Assembly (NCBI GenBank): GCA_009838635.1
Contig: VXRE01000095.1
Coordinates: 1-35,747 of the forward strand
Direction: 5' to 3'
Length of the DNA stretch: 35,747 nucleotides
DNA from: Acidimicrobiia bacterium
GTDB lineage: Bacteria; Actinomycetota; Acidimicrobiia; Spongiisociales; Spongiisociaceae
Shown: positions 26,216-33,676 of the stretch, in pieces
How positions within the stretch are numbered: position 1 is the first letter of the stretch
Layout of the letters: every line of letters begins with the position of its first letter
Position numbers and translations under genes: made by a program
The notes under the pieces: generated by a model
Told to the model about the DNA's origin: nothing
Database searches by the model: none
Seen by the model: only the letters and a program-made list of their open reading frames with translations

Positions 26216-26220
26216 GTCAA
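26191..26220 (-). promoter_or_regulatory. Promoter for the hutU operon
   Basis: On the minus strand a consensus -35 TTGACA (26215-26220) is followed after 18 bases by TAATAT (26191-26196), a near-perfect sigma-70 type promoter. Transcription would start near 26184 and give a leader of about 48 bases before hutU. The -35 element lies inside the palindrome at 26212-26229. Confidence 0.75.
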
Positions 26221-26229
26221 TGAACAGAA
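26212..26229. promoter_or_regulatory. Operator candidate TTCTGT-N6-ACAGAA between hutU and the regulator
   Basis: A perfect 6+6 base inverted repeat covers the hutU -35 box and the end of the regulator promoter. A second inverted repeat TTTCA-N5-TGAAA follows at 26235-26249. An IclR-type dimer or tetramer bound here would affect both divergent promoters, the usual autoregulatory arrangement. Confidence 0.6.
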
Positions 26230-27002
26230 AGCGATTTCAGATAATGAAACTCCAGCCAGCAGCAGAGTCTCAGGATCGGGTGGCCGCGACCCCCGCTCGA
26301 TCCTCGCGCGGATCCGGATCGACGCTTCACGCGTCACGCTCGGCGGTGAGGGTCCTGAGCCTCCTCGATACGGTTGTGACCGGAGGGGCGGTCGGTTTGA
26401 CGGAGGCGGCCGAGGCGACCGGCATACCGGTGAGCACGGCCCTGCGCCACCTGCGGGTCCTGACCGGCCGCGGCTACCTGGTCCGGGACGATCTCGGCAG
26501 GTACTCGGTGGGGCCGAGCTTCGTACGGGTCGCCCTGGCCGCCTTCCAATCGGGCCCCTACGCCCGGCTCACGGCGGCGGCCCAGCCGGCCCTTCAGCGC
26601 CTGGCCGAGGTAACCGAGGAGTCCGCCTACCTGGCGGTCAGGGATGGAAGCGAGGCCGTCTACATAGCGACGGTGGAGAGCCGCAGGGCGATCCGCCACG
26701 TCGGATGGGTGGGTAGGTCGGTGCCCGTGGAAGGAACGGCGCTAGGGGAGGCGCTGGCGGCCGAGGTGACGAATCCCGGTCAGCCCCCCGTCCCGTTCTA
26801 CAACACCGGGGCCATCGAACCCGATGTGACCGCGGTGGTGGCGCCCATCCACGGATCGGTGGGGGTCGTGGGCGCCTTCTCGGTCCTGGGACCGGCGGAG
26901 CGGTTGGTGGGGCAGCGCCTGGACCTGACCGCCGAGGCCGTGGTGCATGCGGCCCGGATGACCTCGCTGGCGCTCTTCCCGCGATTGGCGGTGCCGGGTT
27001 GA
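26220..27002 (+). CDS. IclR-family transcriptional regulator, probable hut regulator
   Basis: The 260-residue protein has an N-terminal winged helix (RSAVRVLSLLDTVV..., LTEAAEATGIPVSTALRHLRVLTGRGYLVRD, about 40-90) and a C-terminal ligand-binding domain (RLAEVTEESAYLAVRDGSEAVYIATVES..., VPVEGTALGEALAAE, APIHGSVGVVGAFSVLGPAERL). Both fit the IclR family, which often senses small aromatic or acidic metabolites. Two starts are possible: ATG 26220, consistent with a leaderless transcript, or ATG 26244. The stop overlaps the TTG start of hutH, and the gene is divergent from hutU, so control of histidine use, perhaps through urocanate, is the natural inference. Known hut repressors are mostly GntR-family, so an IclR regulator here is a variation. 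Confidence 0.9.
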   Translation: MNRKRFQIMKLQPAAESQDRVAATPARSSRGSGSTLHASRSAVRVLSLLDTVVTGGAVGLTEAAEATGIPVSTALRHLRVLTGRGYLVRDDLGRYSVGPSFVRVALAAFQSGPYARLTAAAQPALQRLAEVTEESAYLAVRDGSEAVYIATVESRRAIRHVGWVGRSVPVEGTALGEALAAEVTNPGQPPVPFYNTGAIEPDVTAVVAPIHGSVGVVGAFSVLGPAERLVGQRLDLTAEAVVHAARMTSLALFPRLAVPG

Positions 27003-28525
27003 CGGTGCTGCTCGAGGGTGCCGGTGTAACGGTCCCGGATGTGGTCGGGATTGCCCGTCAAGGCCAGAGGGTCCGGCTCACGGATGGCGCCCTGGAGCGC
27101 ATGAGGGCCGCCCGCTCCGTAGTGGAGCAACTCGCCGAAGGTGACCCGGTCTACGGGATCACCACCGGCTTCGGCGCCCTGGCCACCACCACTATCCCGG
27201 CGGGGCGGAGGGCCGACCTGCAACGCTCGCTGATCCGGTCCCATGCCGCGGGGATGGGACCACCGGTGGAGGCCGAAGTGGTCAGGGCCATGATGTTCCT
27301 GCGGGCGCGGACCCTGGCACTCGGGTATTCAGGGGCGCGGCCGCTGGTCGCCGAGGGGCTGGTAAGCCTGCTGAACGCCGGGATCGTTCCCAAGGTGCCG
27401 GAACACGGCTCGCTGGGGGCTAGCGGGGACCTGGCCCCCCTGGCCCACGTCGGGCTCGTCCTCATCGGCGAGGGCGAGGTGATGACCGGCGGAGGGGTAG
27501 AGGCGGCCGCGGCCGTTCTGGCGCGGAACGGCATCGCTCCCGTGGCCCTCGCCGAGAAGGAGGGCCTGGCGCTCACCAACGGCACGGACGGGATGCTCGG
27601 GATGCTGTGCCTGGCCGTTCACGATGCCTCGTACCTGCTGGCCGTCGCCGACATCGTGGCGGCGCTCAGCGTCGAGGGTCTCCTGGCGACCGACCGGGCC
27701 TACGCCGCTGACCTCCAGGCGTTGAGGCCCCATCCCGGCCAGGCCGCCAGCGCCAGCAATCTCCGGGCCGTCCTGGCCGGGTCACCGATCGTCGCCAGCC
27801 ACCTCCACGACGACCTGCGGGTCCAGGACGCCTACTCGATCCGGTGCACGCCCCAGGTCCACGGCGCGGCCCGCGACACACTGGCCTTCGTTACGGAGGT
27901 GACCGACCGCGAGCTGGCCTCGGCCATCGACAACCCGATGGTCCTTCCTGACGGTCGCGTCGAGTCCTGCGGCAACTTCCACGGGGCGCCGGTCGCGCTC
28001 GCGGCCGACTACCTGGCCGTCGCCCTGGCCGAGGTGGGCGCCATCGCCGAGCGACGGCTCGACCGCCTGCTCGACCACAATCGCTCCCACGGGCTGCCGC
28101 CGTTCCTGGCCGACGATCCGGGTGTCGACAGCGGCCTGATGATCGGCCAGTACACCGTGGCCGCCATGTGCTCCGAGAACCGCCGCCTGGCCGCCCCAGC
28201 CTCGGTCGACTCCTATCCCACCTCCGCCATGCAGGAGGACCACGTGTCCATGGGATGGTCCGCGGCCCGCAAGCTCCGCGTGGTCATTGCGAACCTGCGC
28301 CGGATCCTCGCCGTCGAGTGGGTCACGGCGGCGAGGTCCATCGACCTGCGGGCGCCGCTCGAACCGGCGGCCGGTACCGCGGCCGCGATCCGGCTGCTGA
28401 GGACCCGCGTGCCCGGGACAGGCCCCGATCGCACCCTGTCGCCGGAGCTCCGGGAGGCCGAGGAGCTTATTTCGGAGGAGGCTCTGGTGGCTGCGGTCGA
28501 GGCCGCCACAGGCCCACTCGACTGA
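26999..28525 (+). CDS. hutH: Histidine ammonia-lyase (HutH)
   Basis: The 508-residue enzyme deaminates L-histidine to trans-urocanate, the first step of the pathway. It has VYGITTGFGALA (51-62, catalytic Tyr52), GSLGASGDLAPLAH (137-150, the Ala-Ser-Gly that forms the MIO prosthetic group), and late QVHGAARDTL, SAIDNPMV and AAMCSENRRLAAPASVDSYPTSAMQEDHVSMG segments, all typical of HutH. The TTG start at 26999 overlaps the regulator stop as TTGA, so it is coupled. It runs opposite to hutU and the rest of the hut genes and ends 10 bases from a convergent gene. Confidence 0.97.
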   Translation: MTVLLEGAGVTVPDVVGIARQGQRVRLTDGALERMRAARSVVEQLAEGDPVYGITTGFGALATTTIPAGRRADLQRSLIRSHAAGMGPPVEAEVVRAMMFLRARTLALGYSGARPLVAEGLVSLLNAGIVPKVPEHGSLGASGDLAPLAHVGLVLIGEGEVMTGGGVEAAAAVLARNGIAPVALAEKEGLALTNGTDGMLGMLCLAVHDASYLLAVADIVAALSVEGLLATDRAYAADLQALRPHPGQAASASNLRAVLAGSPIVASHLHDDLRVQDAYSIRCTPQVHGAARDTLAFVTEVTDRELASAIDNPMVLPDGRVESCGNFHGAPVALAADYLAVALAEVGAIAERRLDRLLDHNRSHGLPPFLADDPGVDSGLMIGQYTVAAMCSENRRLAAPASVDSYPTSAMQEDHVSMGWSAARKLRVVIANLRRILAVEWVTAARSIDLRAPLEPAAGTAAAIRLLRTRVPGTGPDRTLSPELREAEELISEEALVAAVEAATGPLD

Positions 28526-28535
28526 GGCCGGACCT

Positions 28536-28895
28536 CTAGGAAGAGAGACCCTCCAGCTTCGACACCAGCTCGTCGACCTGGGCGAGGTAGTCCTCGACGG
28601 TCTCGCGTGGCAGCCAGCCTTCGTAGAAGTTGGTATGCAGGGCGCCTGCTAGGCCGAACGCGGCCCGTATCTTCGGGTCTCCGGTCTCGTCCACTAGCCG
28701 GTTGACCGCGCGCCAGAGTTCGTGATGGCCGTTGTGGGGCCAACCTCTGGCCTCGGCCATGCTCGTGACCATCTGGGCAGCAGCACCCCAGCCCTTCTCC
28801 GAGGCCTGTAAGAGGTCGTCTTCGGCCAGGTAGGTTCGGGCCTTGGCCAGGAACTCCCGTCCGGTAGCGTTGTAATACCTTGTCTTAGTAGTCAT
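28536..28895 (-). CDS. PaREP1/HEPN-like small helical protein
   Basis: The 119-residue helical protein reads FLAKARTYLAEDDLLQASEKGWGAAAQMV early, then HNGHHELWRAVNRLVDE, FGLAGALHTNFYEGWLPRETV and LVSKLEGLSS. This is the pattern of PaREP1/HEPN-type proteins, which often pair with nucleotidyltransferase-like partners, though none is adjacent here. Function is unknown. The ATG at 28895 was chosen because a TATGAT box (28902-28907, minus strand) lies six bases before it, implying a leaderless transcript; the longer frame to 29000 has no domain content. Confidence 0.75.
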   Translation of the reverse strand: MTTKTRYYNATGREFLAKARTYLAEDDLLQASEKGWGAAAQMVTSMAEARGWPHNGHHELWRAVNRLVDETGDPKIRAAFGLAGALHTNFYEGWLPRETVEDYLAQVDELVSKLEGLSS

Positions 28896-28901
28896 GGGGC
28901 C

Positions 28902-28907
28902 ATCATA
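28902..28907 (-). promoter_or_regulatory. -10 box for a leaderless transcript
   Basis: TATGAT on the minus strand sits six bases upstream of the ATG at 28895, so transcription would begin at or next to the start codon. No convincing -35 box or Shine-Dalgarno sequence is present. Confidence 0.5.
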
Positions 28908-28996
28908 TCGCGATGGTGGGGTGAAGGGAAGAGGCATGTTGCACCCCAGCGGGTGGTTCTCTAGTAGCGGCGGTGCGCCGTCGGAGCTTCCCTTCG

Positions 28997-29028
28997 GCAC
29001 CTAGCAACCGACTCGTCGGTTTCGGTGC
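28997..29028. other. Stem-loop: AACCGAC-TC-GTCGGTT with outer GCACC/GGTGC pair
   Basis: A perfect inverted repeat at 29006-29021 is extended by GCACC (28997-29001) pairing with GGTGC (29024-29028) across a small internal loop. It lies in the 240-base gap between two divergent genes. No T-run follows it, so it is not a clear terminator. Confidence 0.55.
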
Positions 29029-29116
29029 TTGATGGGGGCAGGTAGCCACCTCAAAAGGTGTGGTCCCGGTTCTCTCCACTGGAATCGGTCAGTTCTGAGT
29101 GAGCCAACCTCGGGCT

Positions 29117-29135
29117 TGTGCTACATTGTAGAACA
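29117..29135. promoter_or_regulatory. Toxin-antitoxin operator, 19-bp near-perfect palindrome
   Basis: TGTgCTACAtTGTAGaACA is symmetric except for one base pair and the centre. It contains a possible -10 element (TACATT) and ends at the first ATG of the antitoxin gene. This is the expected place for autoregulatory binding by a Phd/VapB antitoxin-toxin complex. Confidence 0.7.
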
Positions 29136-29137
29136 TG

Positions 29138-29410
29138 ATGGAGATCGGAATCCGCGCCCTGAAACAGAACGCGTCGGCCGTCGTCAGGCGCGTGGCGGCC
29201 GGAGAGTCGATAACGGTCACAGATCGTGGTCGGCCGGTTGCCCGTCTGGTGCCCCTGGGCAAGAGCCGGCTTGAAGACCTGATCGAATCGGGGCGGGCAC
29301 GGCCGGCGAGTCTGTCGCTGAGCGAGCTACCGCCCCCCGTGCCCGTTCGGCCGGGCCGGCCGGGAGCATCCGAGGCGCTGGAGGAGATGCGCGAGGGCGA
29401 GCGGTACTGA
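29138..29410 (+). CDS. Phd/YefM-type antitoxin
   Basis: The 90-residue protein starts MEIGIRALKQNASAVVRRVAAGESITVTDRGRPVARLVPL, the classical Phd/YefM DNA-binding fold (short strand, R.lr.n...v...v..Ge...iT.rGrpvA.lvp). The Pro-rich and acidic C-terminus is the flexible toxin-binding part. I prefer the second ATG (29138); the first ATG (29135) lies at the edge of the operator. A PIN toxin follows after three bases, so this is a functional-looking pair, in contrast to the broken one near 2.5 kb. Confidence 0.88.
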   Translation: MEIGIRALKQNASAVVRRVAAGESITVTDRGRPVARLVPLGKSRLEDLIESGRARPASLSLSELPPPVPVRPGRPGASEALEEMREGERY

Positions 29411-29413
29411 CCC

Positions 29414-29803
29414 TTGTTCTACCTGGATACGTCCGCAGCTGTGAAGCTGGTCTTCGCCGAGCCGGAGTCGGCTGCAATGCGCAGGTGGAGCGTTGGCGCA
29501 GGGGACCGGGTCCTCTCGAGTGATCTCCTCAGAACGGAGTTGCTGAGAGTCACGAGAAGGGTTGATCCGGAGCATCTGGGGCAGGCCCGAGCGCTTCTCG
29601 ACTCGCTGGTCCTGTTGAGCCTGTCGGCATCGGTGTGCGAGCGGGCGGCGGTGCTCGAGCCCGTAATGCTCCGCAGCCTCGATGCGTTGCACATGGCCGC
29701 GGCCCTCGAGTTGGGTGATGATCTCGAGGGTGTGGTCACCTACGATCGCCGTCTGGGAGAAGGTGCACGGGCAGTGGGAGTCCGGGTTGTCGCTCCGGTA
29801 TAA
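29414..29803 (+). CDS. vapC: VapC-type PIN-domain toxin
   Basis: The 129-residue protein begins FYLDTSAAVKL and keeps the four acidic metal-site residues of active PIN ribonucleases: Asp5, Glu42 (RTELLR), Asp90 (SLDALHMAAAL) and Asp111 (VTYDRRL). VapC toxins cut specific RNAs, often tRNAs, when released from the antitoxin. The TTG start is three bases after the antitoxin stop, and no better start exists. The target is unknown. Confidence 0.9.
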   Translation: MFYLDTSAAVKLVFAEPESAAMRRWSVGAGDRVLSSDLLRTELLRVTRRVDPEHLGQARALLDSLVLLSLSASVCERAAVLEPVMLRSLDALHMAAALELGDDLEGVVTYDRRLGEGARAVGVRVVAPV

Positions 29804-29906
29804 GGGGTTAGTCTCGTTGCCGGTGAAGCTGCGTCCCGCGGGAAGGTGTCCCTGTGTGGGCCCGGTGGATCAATAGGTAACAGCCTCCGGGAGTGACGGT
29901 ACTGAA

Positions 29907-30281
29907 ATGAAAGAAGAGATTCGCGCCGATGCCGCATCAGCACCCTTGGGTCCTTACTCGCAGGGCATGCGGGTCGGCGATCTTGTATTCACGGCAGGGA
30001 TGGGACCCATCCACCCCGACACGGGCCAGATCGTCGGCGACACGATCGAGGAGCAGACGGAGTTGACCATCGACAACCTGAGCGCGGTCTTGGAGGAGGC
30101 GGGCACCAGCCTCGACCATGCCGTCAAGGCGACGGTGCATCTACAGGACCTCGGCGACTTCGCAGCCTTCAACCGGGTGTACGAGCGCCGCTTCGGTGAT
30201 CCCAAACCGGTCCGCACCACCGTGGGCAGCGACCTCCACGGCATCATGGTCGAGATCGACCTCGTAGCGGTGATCCCGTAG
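29907..30281 (+). CDS. RidA/YjgF-family protein (reactive imine deaminase)
   Basis: The 124-residue protein has the Rid fold pattern: PLGPYSQGMRVGDLVFTAGMGPIHPDTG, QTELTIDNLSAVLEEAGTSLDHAVKATVHLQDLGDFAAFNRVYERRF and PVRTTVGSDLHGIMVEIDLVAV. The Arg in PVRTTV is the residue that holds the substrate carboxylate in active RidA enzymes. RidA hydrolyses reactive 2-aminoacrylate and related imines to keto acids and ammonia. The C-terminal GSDLHG replaces the usual V..L..., so it may be one of the Rid subfamilies other than RidA itself. It stands alone about 100 bases after vapC. Confidence 0.88.
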   Translation: MKEEIRADAASAPLGPYSQGMRVGDLVFTAGMGPIHPDTGQIVGDTIEEQTELTIDNLSAVLEEAGTSLDHAVKATVHLQDLGDFAAFNRVYERRFGDPKPVRTTVGSDLHGIMVEIDLVAVIP

Positions 30282-30340
30282 GGTCCGTGAACCGGATAAA
30301 CGTAGGTTGAATGCTCCCAATATTGTCGTGTCGATGCCCT

Positions 30341-30389
30341 GAGGATTGTGGGATAGAAGTCCCGAGAACTGTGGGATGGAGTAGATCCC
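30341..30389 (+). repeat. Two tandem degenerate repeats upstream of the SAH-hydrolase-like gene
   Basis: Two back-to-back units (30341-30363 and 30364-30389) each start GAG, share a TGTGGGAT core followed by GA, and end TCCC. They lie about 100 bases before the start codon. They could be a regulator-binding array or worn ends of a lost insertion element; neither can be decided by eye. Confidence 0.4.
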
Positions 30390-30485
30390 TTGACGCATCT
30401 GAGGCGACGGGACGACGTGCCTGATGAACGACAACTCCGTTTTCGCCGCCGACCTCTGCAGGATGCTCAGGGGGGAATGGTGTAG

Positions 30486-31655
30486 GTGGTGAGTGAGCGG
30501 GCGGTGGCGGAGGGGCGGATCTCCTGGGCCAGGAGGCGCATGCCGGTGCTGGGGGCGACTCTGGCCGAGCTGGGACAGCGGCGGGTGTTCGACGGGCTGA
30601 CGATCGGCTTCCGTCTCCACCTGGAGCCCAAGACGGCGGTGCTGGTTGAGGGACTGCTGGCCGCCGGCGCCCGGGTGGTGGCCATGGGCAACGAGGGAAC
30701 CACCCAGTTCGGAACTGCCGAAGCGCTGGCCGAATGGGGTTGTGAGGTGCTTGACCGTCCTGGCGACGGTAGGGACGCGGTCGGGAGTCATCTCGGCCGG
30801 ATCGCGGCGGCCGGTCCCGATCTGGTGCTGGACAACGGCGCCGAGTTGATCGAGGCGTGCGTACGCGCCGGCCGATCGCCGAAGGGGGCCACCGAGGAGA
30901 CCACTTCGGGTGCCTTCCGGCTGAGGGAGGCGCTGACCGGGGCGGTGGGGTTCCCGGTCATCGTGATCAACGACAGCCCGTTGAAGGCGATCGTGGAGAA
31001 CAAGCACGGGGTGGGGGAGTCCGTGGTGGACGCCATCGTCCGGGCCACCAATATGTCCCTGCACAAGAAGCGGGTGGTGGTGTTCGGCTACGGATGGTGC
31101 GGGCGGGGCATCGCCCTCTATGCCCGCCACCGGGGCGCCGATGTTGTAGCGGTGGAGCCCGATCCGGTCAAGGCGCTGGAGGCCGCCATGGACGGTTTCG
31201 ACGTGGATACTCCGGAAGGGGCGGTCGGGAGCGCCGATGTCGTCATCACCGCCACGGGGCGCGAGCGGGTGGTGCCTTACGAACTCATCGATACGATGCC
31301 CGACAGCGTCCTCCTGGCCAACGCCGGCCACACCGACGCCGAGATCGACGTGGTCCGCCTGGAGCGTGAAGCACCCGGAGAGTTGGTCTCCCCCTCGCTG
31401 TACGCCCACGAGTTGGCCGGGGGCCGCACCGTGTTCTTGCTCGCCAAGGGCCGGATCGTCAATCTGGCCGCCGCCGGGGGTATCGGCAATCCCATAGAGG
31501 CCATGGATCTCGGGCTCACCCTGCAGGCCCGGTCGCTGGCCGCCCTGGCCAATTCCGCCGGGGACTACCAGCCGGGGCCCCAGCCGGTGCCCCGGCCGAT
31601 CAACGAGCAGACGGCCACCGCCATGCTCGAGTCCATGGGCCAGACCCCGACCTGA
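30486..31655 (+). CDS. S-adenosylhomocysteine hydrolase-like protein, shortened at the C-terminus
   Basis: The 389-residue protein aligns in order with SAH hydrolase, the NAD enzyme that splits SAH to adenosine and homocysteine: RLHLEPKTAVLVE (His as in the active site), GNEGTT in place of the usual C-N-x-x-S-T-Q-D, LVLDNGAEL, EETTSGAFRL, VINDSPLKAIVENKHGVGES and VVVFGYGWCGRGIA (NAD Rossmann), then NAGHTDAEID and GRIVNLAAAGG. Differences are notable: the conserved Asp after NDS..K is Glu (VEN), DGGD is DNGAE, and the C-terminal NKPDHYRY tail that closes the NAD site of the neighbouring subunit is missing. It is probably a paralogue acting on a different nucleoside thioether or related compound. 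The start is GTG 30486, with GTG 30489 possible. Confidence 0.85.
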   Translation: MVSERAVAEGRISWARRRMPVLGATLAELGQRRVFDGLTIGFRLHLEPKTAVLVEGLLAAGARVVAMGNEGTTQFGTAEALAEWGCEVLDRPGDGRDAVGSHLGRIAAAGPDLVLDNGAELIEACVRAGRSPKGATEETTSGAFRLREALTGAVGFPVIVINDSPLKAIVENKHGVGESVVDAIVRATNMSLHKKRVVVFGYGWCGRGIALYARHRGADVVAVEPDPVKALEAAMDGFDVDTPEGAVGSADVVITATGRERVVPYELIDTMPDSVLLANAGHTDAEIDVVRLEREAPGELVSPSLYAHELAGGRTVFLLAKGRIVNLAAAGGIGNPIEAMDLGLTLQARSLAALANSAGDYQPGPQPVPRPINEQTATAMLESMGQTPT

Positions 31656-31717
31656 CTTACGTACCGGTTCCTTGGGGGTCCCGGTAGTTCAGCGCCGACG
31701 GCGTGTGCGAAGCCCGA

Positions 31718-32731
31718 TCATGCGAACGTCACCACGTTCCTGCCCAGGACGCGGCGGTCTCTCAGGCTGAGGATGGCGGCCTCGAGCCCGTCCAGGTCGG
31801 TAGATCCGGCGATCACCGCTCTCAAGCGACCCCGGGCTGCCAGCGCGATGGCCGTTTCCAGGTCGTTCTTGGAGCCGGCCGCCGACGTGAGGATGCGGAG
31901 TTCGTTCTTGATGAGAGCTCCCGGGTGGATGTCCAGGGGCTGGCGCGTGTACCCGATCTGGACGAAGGAACCGCCCGGAGCGAGGCAACCGAACCCGGCT
32001 CTCATCGTCTCCCGGGTCCCGACGGTCTCGAAGAACACGTCAGGCGCACGACCCAGCATCCGGGCCGCCTCCGCCGGAAGGGCCTCGTAGCCGTCCGGAT
32101 CGTCGATGACGAGGCCGGCCCGGGCGCCGAGGTCCTGTGCCAGGTCCAGCTTGGCCCGGTCGTCCGCCACCGCCATCACCGTGGCGCCGGCGTGAGCCGC
32201 CACCTGGGTGAGCATCAGTCCGACCCCTCCGATGCCGTTGACCACCACCGGGTCGCCGATCCCGATTCCCGCCAGCCGGACCGCATGGACGGCGCTCATC
32301 CCGCTACAGGCCAGGGCCGCACCCGCCGCGAACGTCACGGTCTCCGGCAGGGGGACGAGGTTTCTCTCAGGGACGATCACGTACTCGGCGAAGCCGCCGT
32401 CGGCGGTGAACCCGATCATCCCCTTCGAACGCGAGCAGAGCCGGTCCCGGTTCGTGTCGCAGTAACGGCACGAACCACAGTTCATCACGTTGTAGACGGC
32501 CGCCCGCGAGCCCGGTGATCCACCCCGAGGGCCGTCGACCTCTCCGGCGATCTCGTGGCCGAGCACCCGCGGGATGCCCATCGGGTCCAGCAGCCCCTCC
32601 AGGAAATGGAGCTCGGTCCCGCACACCCCGGCCGCCCTCACCCGGACCGGCAGCCAGCCGTCCGGCACTCCCGGAACGGGGCGCTCCACCAGCCGGAGCG
32701 CGCCGCCCTCGACGAGCTCGGCCGCTCTCAT
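31718..32731 (-). CDS. Zinc-dependent alcohol dehydrogenase (MDR superfamily)
   Basis: The 337-residue protein has Cys37 (GVCGTE), GHE at 58-60, structural-zinc cysteines 85, 88, 91 and 99 (NCGSCRYCDTNRDRLC), and an NAD(P) Rossmann site VNGIGGVGLM. All ligands of a catalytic and structural zinc MDR enzyme are present, so it should oxidise or reduce an alcohol or aldehyde. I chose ATG 32731 because the typical N-terminus MRAAELVEGG starts there; the frame extends 11 codons further. The substrate is unknown. It is divergent from the ABC importer genes. Confidence 0.88.
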   Translation of the reverse strand: MRAAELVEGGALRLVERPVPGVPDGWLPVRVRAAGVCGTELHFLEGLLDPMGIPRVLGHEIAGEVDGPRGGSPGSRAAVYNVMNCGSCRYCDTNRDRLCSRSKGMIGFTADGGFAEYVIVPERNLVPLPETVTFAAGAALACSGMSAVHAVRLAGIGIGDPVVVNGIGGVGLMLTQVAAHAGATVMAVADDRAKLDLAQDLGARAGLVIDDPDGYEALPAEAARMLGRAPDVFFETVGTRETMRAGFGCLAPGGSFVQIGYTRQPLDIHPGALIKNELRILTSAAGSKNDLETAIALAARGRLRAVIAGSTDLDGLEAAILSLRDRRVLGRNVVTFA

Positions 32732-32850
32732 CACCGCAGGAACGGACACTGCCACGAGCTGCAAGCGTACTCACGGCGAGGCTTGGGAAGCTGACGGGCC
32801 GAGCTACTAGCATCACAGCGCCATCCACAACGATATGAGAGGAATGACGC

Positions 32851-33657
32851 GTGGTAACTGAGCCGGCTACCGGCTCGTCACGGAGCCGTATCGCGGGCCG
32901 CAGCCCGACGCTGGCCGTGAGTCGCATCACGCAGGTGTTCGAGAAGGACGGCGAGCCGCTGGTGGCTCTGAATGACGTGTCGCTGAACGTCCGGCCGGGG
33001 GAGTTCCTCACCCTGGTGGGGCCGTCGGGATGCGGGAAGTCCACCCTCCTCAAGATCATTGCCGGTCTTCTGAACCCGACGGCGGGCAGCGTACACCTCG
33101 GAGGTAGCCCGGTCACGGAGCCCCGCGAGGAGATCGGTCTGATGTTCCAGACTTCCACCCTCTTCGCGTGGCGCAACGTGATCCGGAACATCGCCCTTCC
33201 GCTCGAGATCACGGGCACCATGGAGCCGGACGGGGAGAAACGGATAGCGGACGTGATCGAGTTGGTCCGCTTGCAAGGATTCGAGACGCACTACCCGCGG
33301 GAACTCTCGGGTGGCATGCAGCAGCGGGTGGCTCTGTGCCGGCTGCTGGTCTCGGAACCGGACCTGATGCTGCTGGACGAGCCGTTCGGGTCTCTGGACG
33401 AGTTCACCAGGGAGCACCTCAATACGGAGCTGGCGCGCATCGCCGAGCACGAGCACAAGACCACGGTGTTCGTGACCCACAACATCCGGGAGGCGGTCTT
33501 CCTCTCCGACCGGGTGGCGGTGATGGGGACCAAGCCCGGCCGGATACTCGATCTGGTGGAGGTCGACCTCCCGAGACCGAGGTTACCGAGTTGTCGACGG
33601 TTGGCGGAGTACACGGAGACCGTCAACTACATACGCGAAGTGCTCGGCCTCTTCTAG
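32851..33657 (+). CDS. ABC transporter ATP-binding protein, NitT/TauT family
   Basis: The 268-residue ATPase has Walker A GPSGCGKST (57-65), a Q-loop (MFQTSTLFAWRNV), signature LSGGMQQR (about 151-158), Walker B LLDEPFGSLDE and the H-loop VTHNIREA. TLFAWRNV and SLDEFTREHL are typical of the SsuB/TauB/NrtD-like importers of sulfonates, nitrate or thiamine precursors. The start is GTG 32851. It is the first gene of a three-gene importer and is followed 19 bases later by the permease. Confidence 0.93.
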   Translation: MVTEPATGSSRSRIAGRSPTLAVSRITQVFEKDGEPLVALNDVSLNVRPGEFLTLVGPSGCGKSTLLKIIAGLLNPTAGSVHLGGSPVTEPREEIGLMFQTSTLFAWRNVIRNIALPLEITGTMEPDGEKRIADVIELVRLQGFETHYPRELSGGMQQRVALCRLLVSEPDLMLLDEPFGSLDEFTREHLNTELARIAEHEHKTTVFVTHNIREAVFLSDRVAVMGTKPGRILDLVEVDLPRPRLPSCRRLAEYTETVNYIREVLGLF

Positions 33658-33676
33658 AGAGCGAAGGAGTTCTCGA

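Noticed and set aside
28997-29028. Possible integron attC site at the stem-loop
   Set aside because: The outer bases do not fit the RYYYAAC/GTTRRRY core of attC sites, and no integrase or cassette-like genes are present.
29855-29900. tRNA-like stretch after vapC
   Set aside because: No cloverleaf with a proper T-arm or acceptor stem can be drawn; no tRNA or rRNA gene was found in the window.
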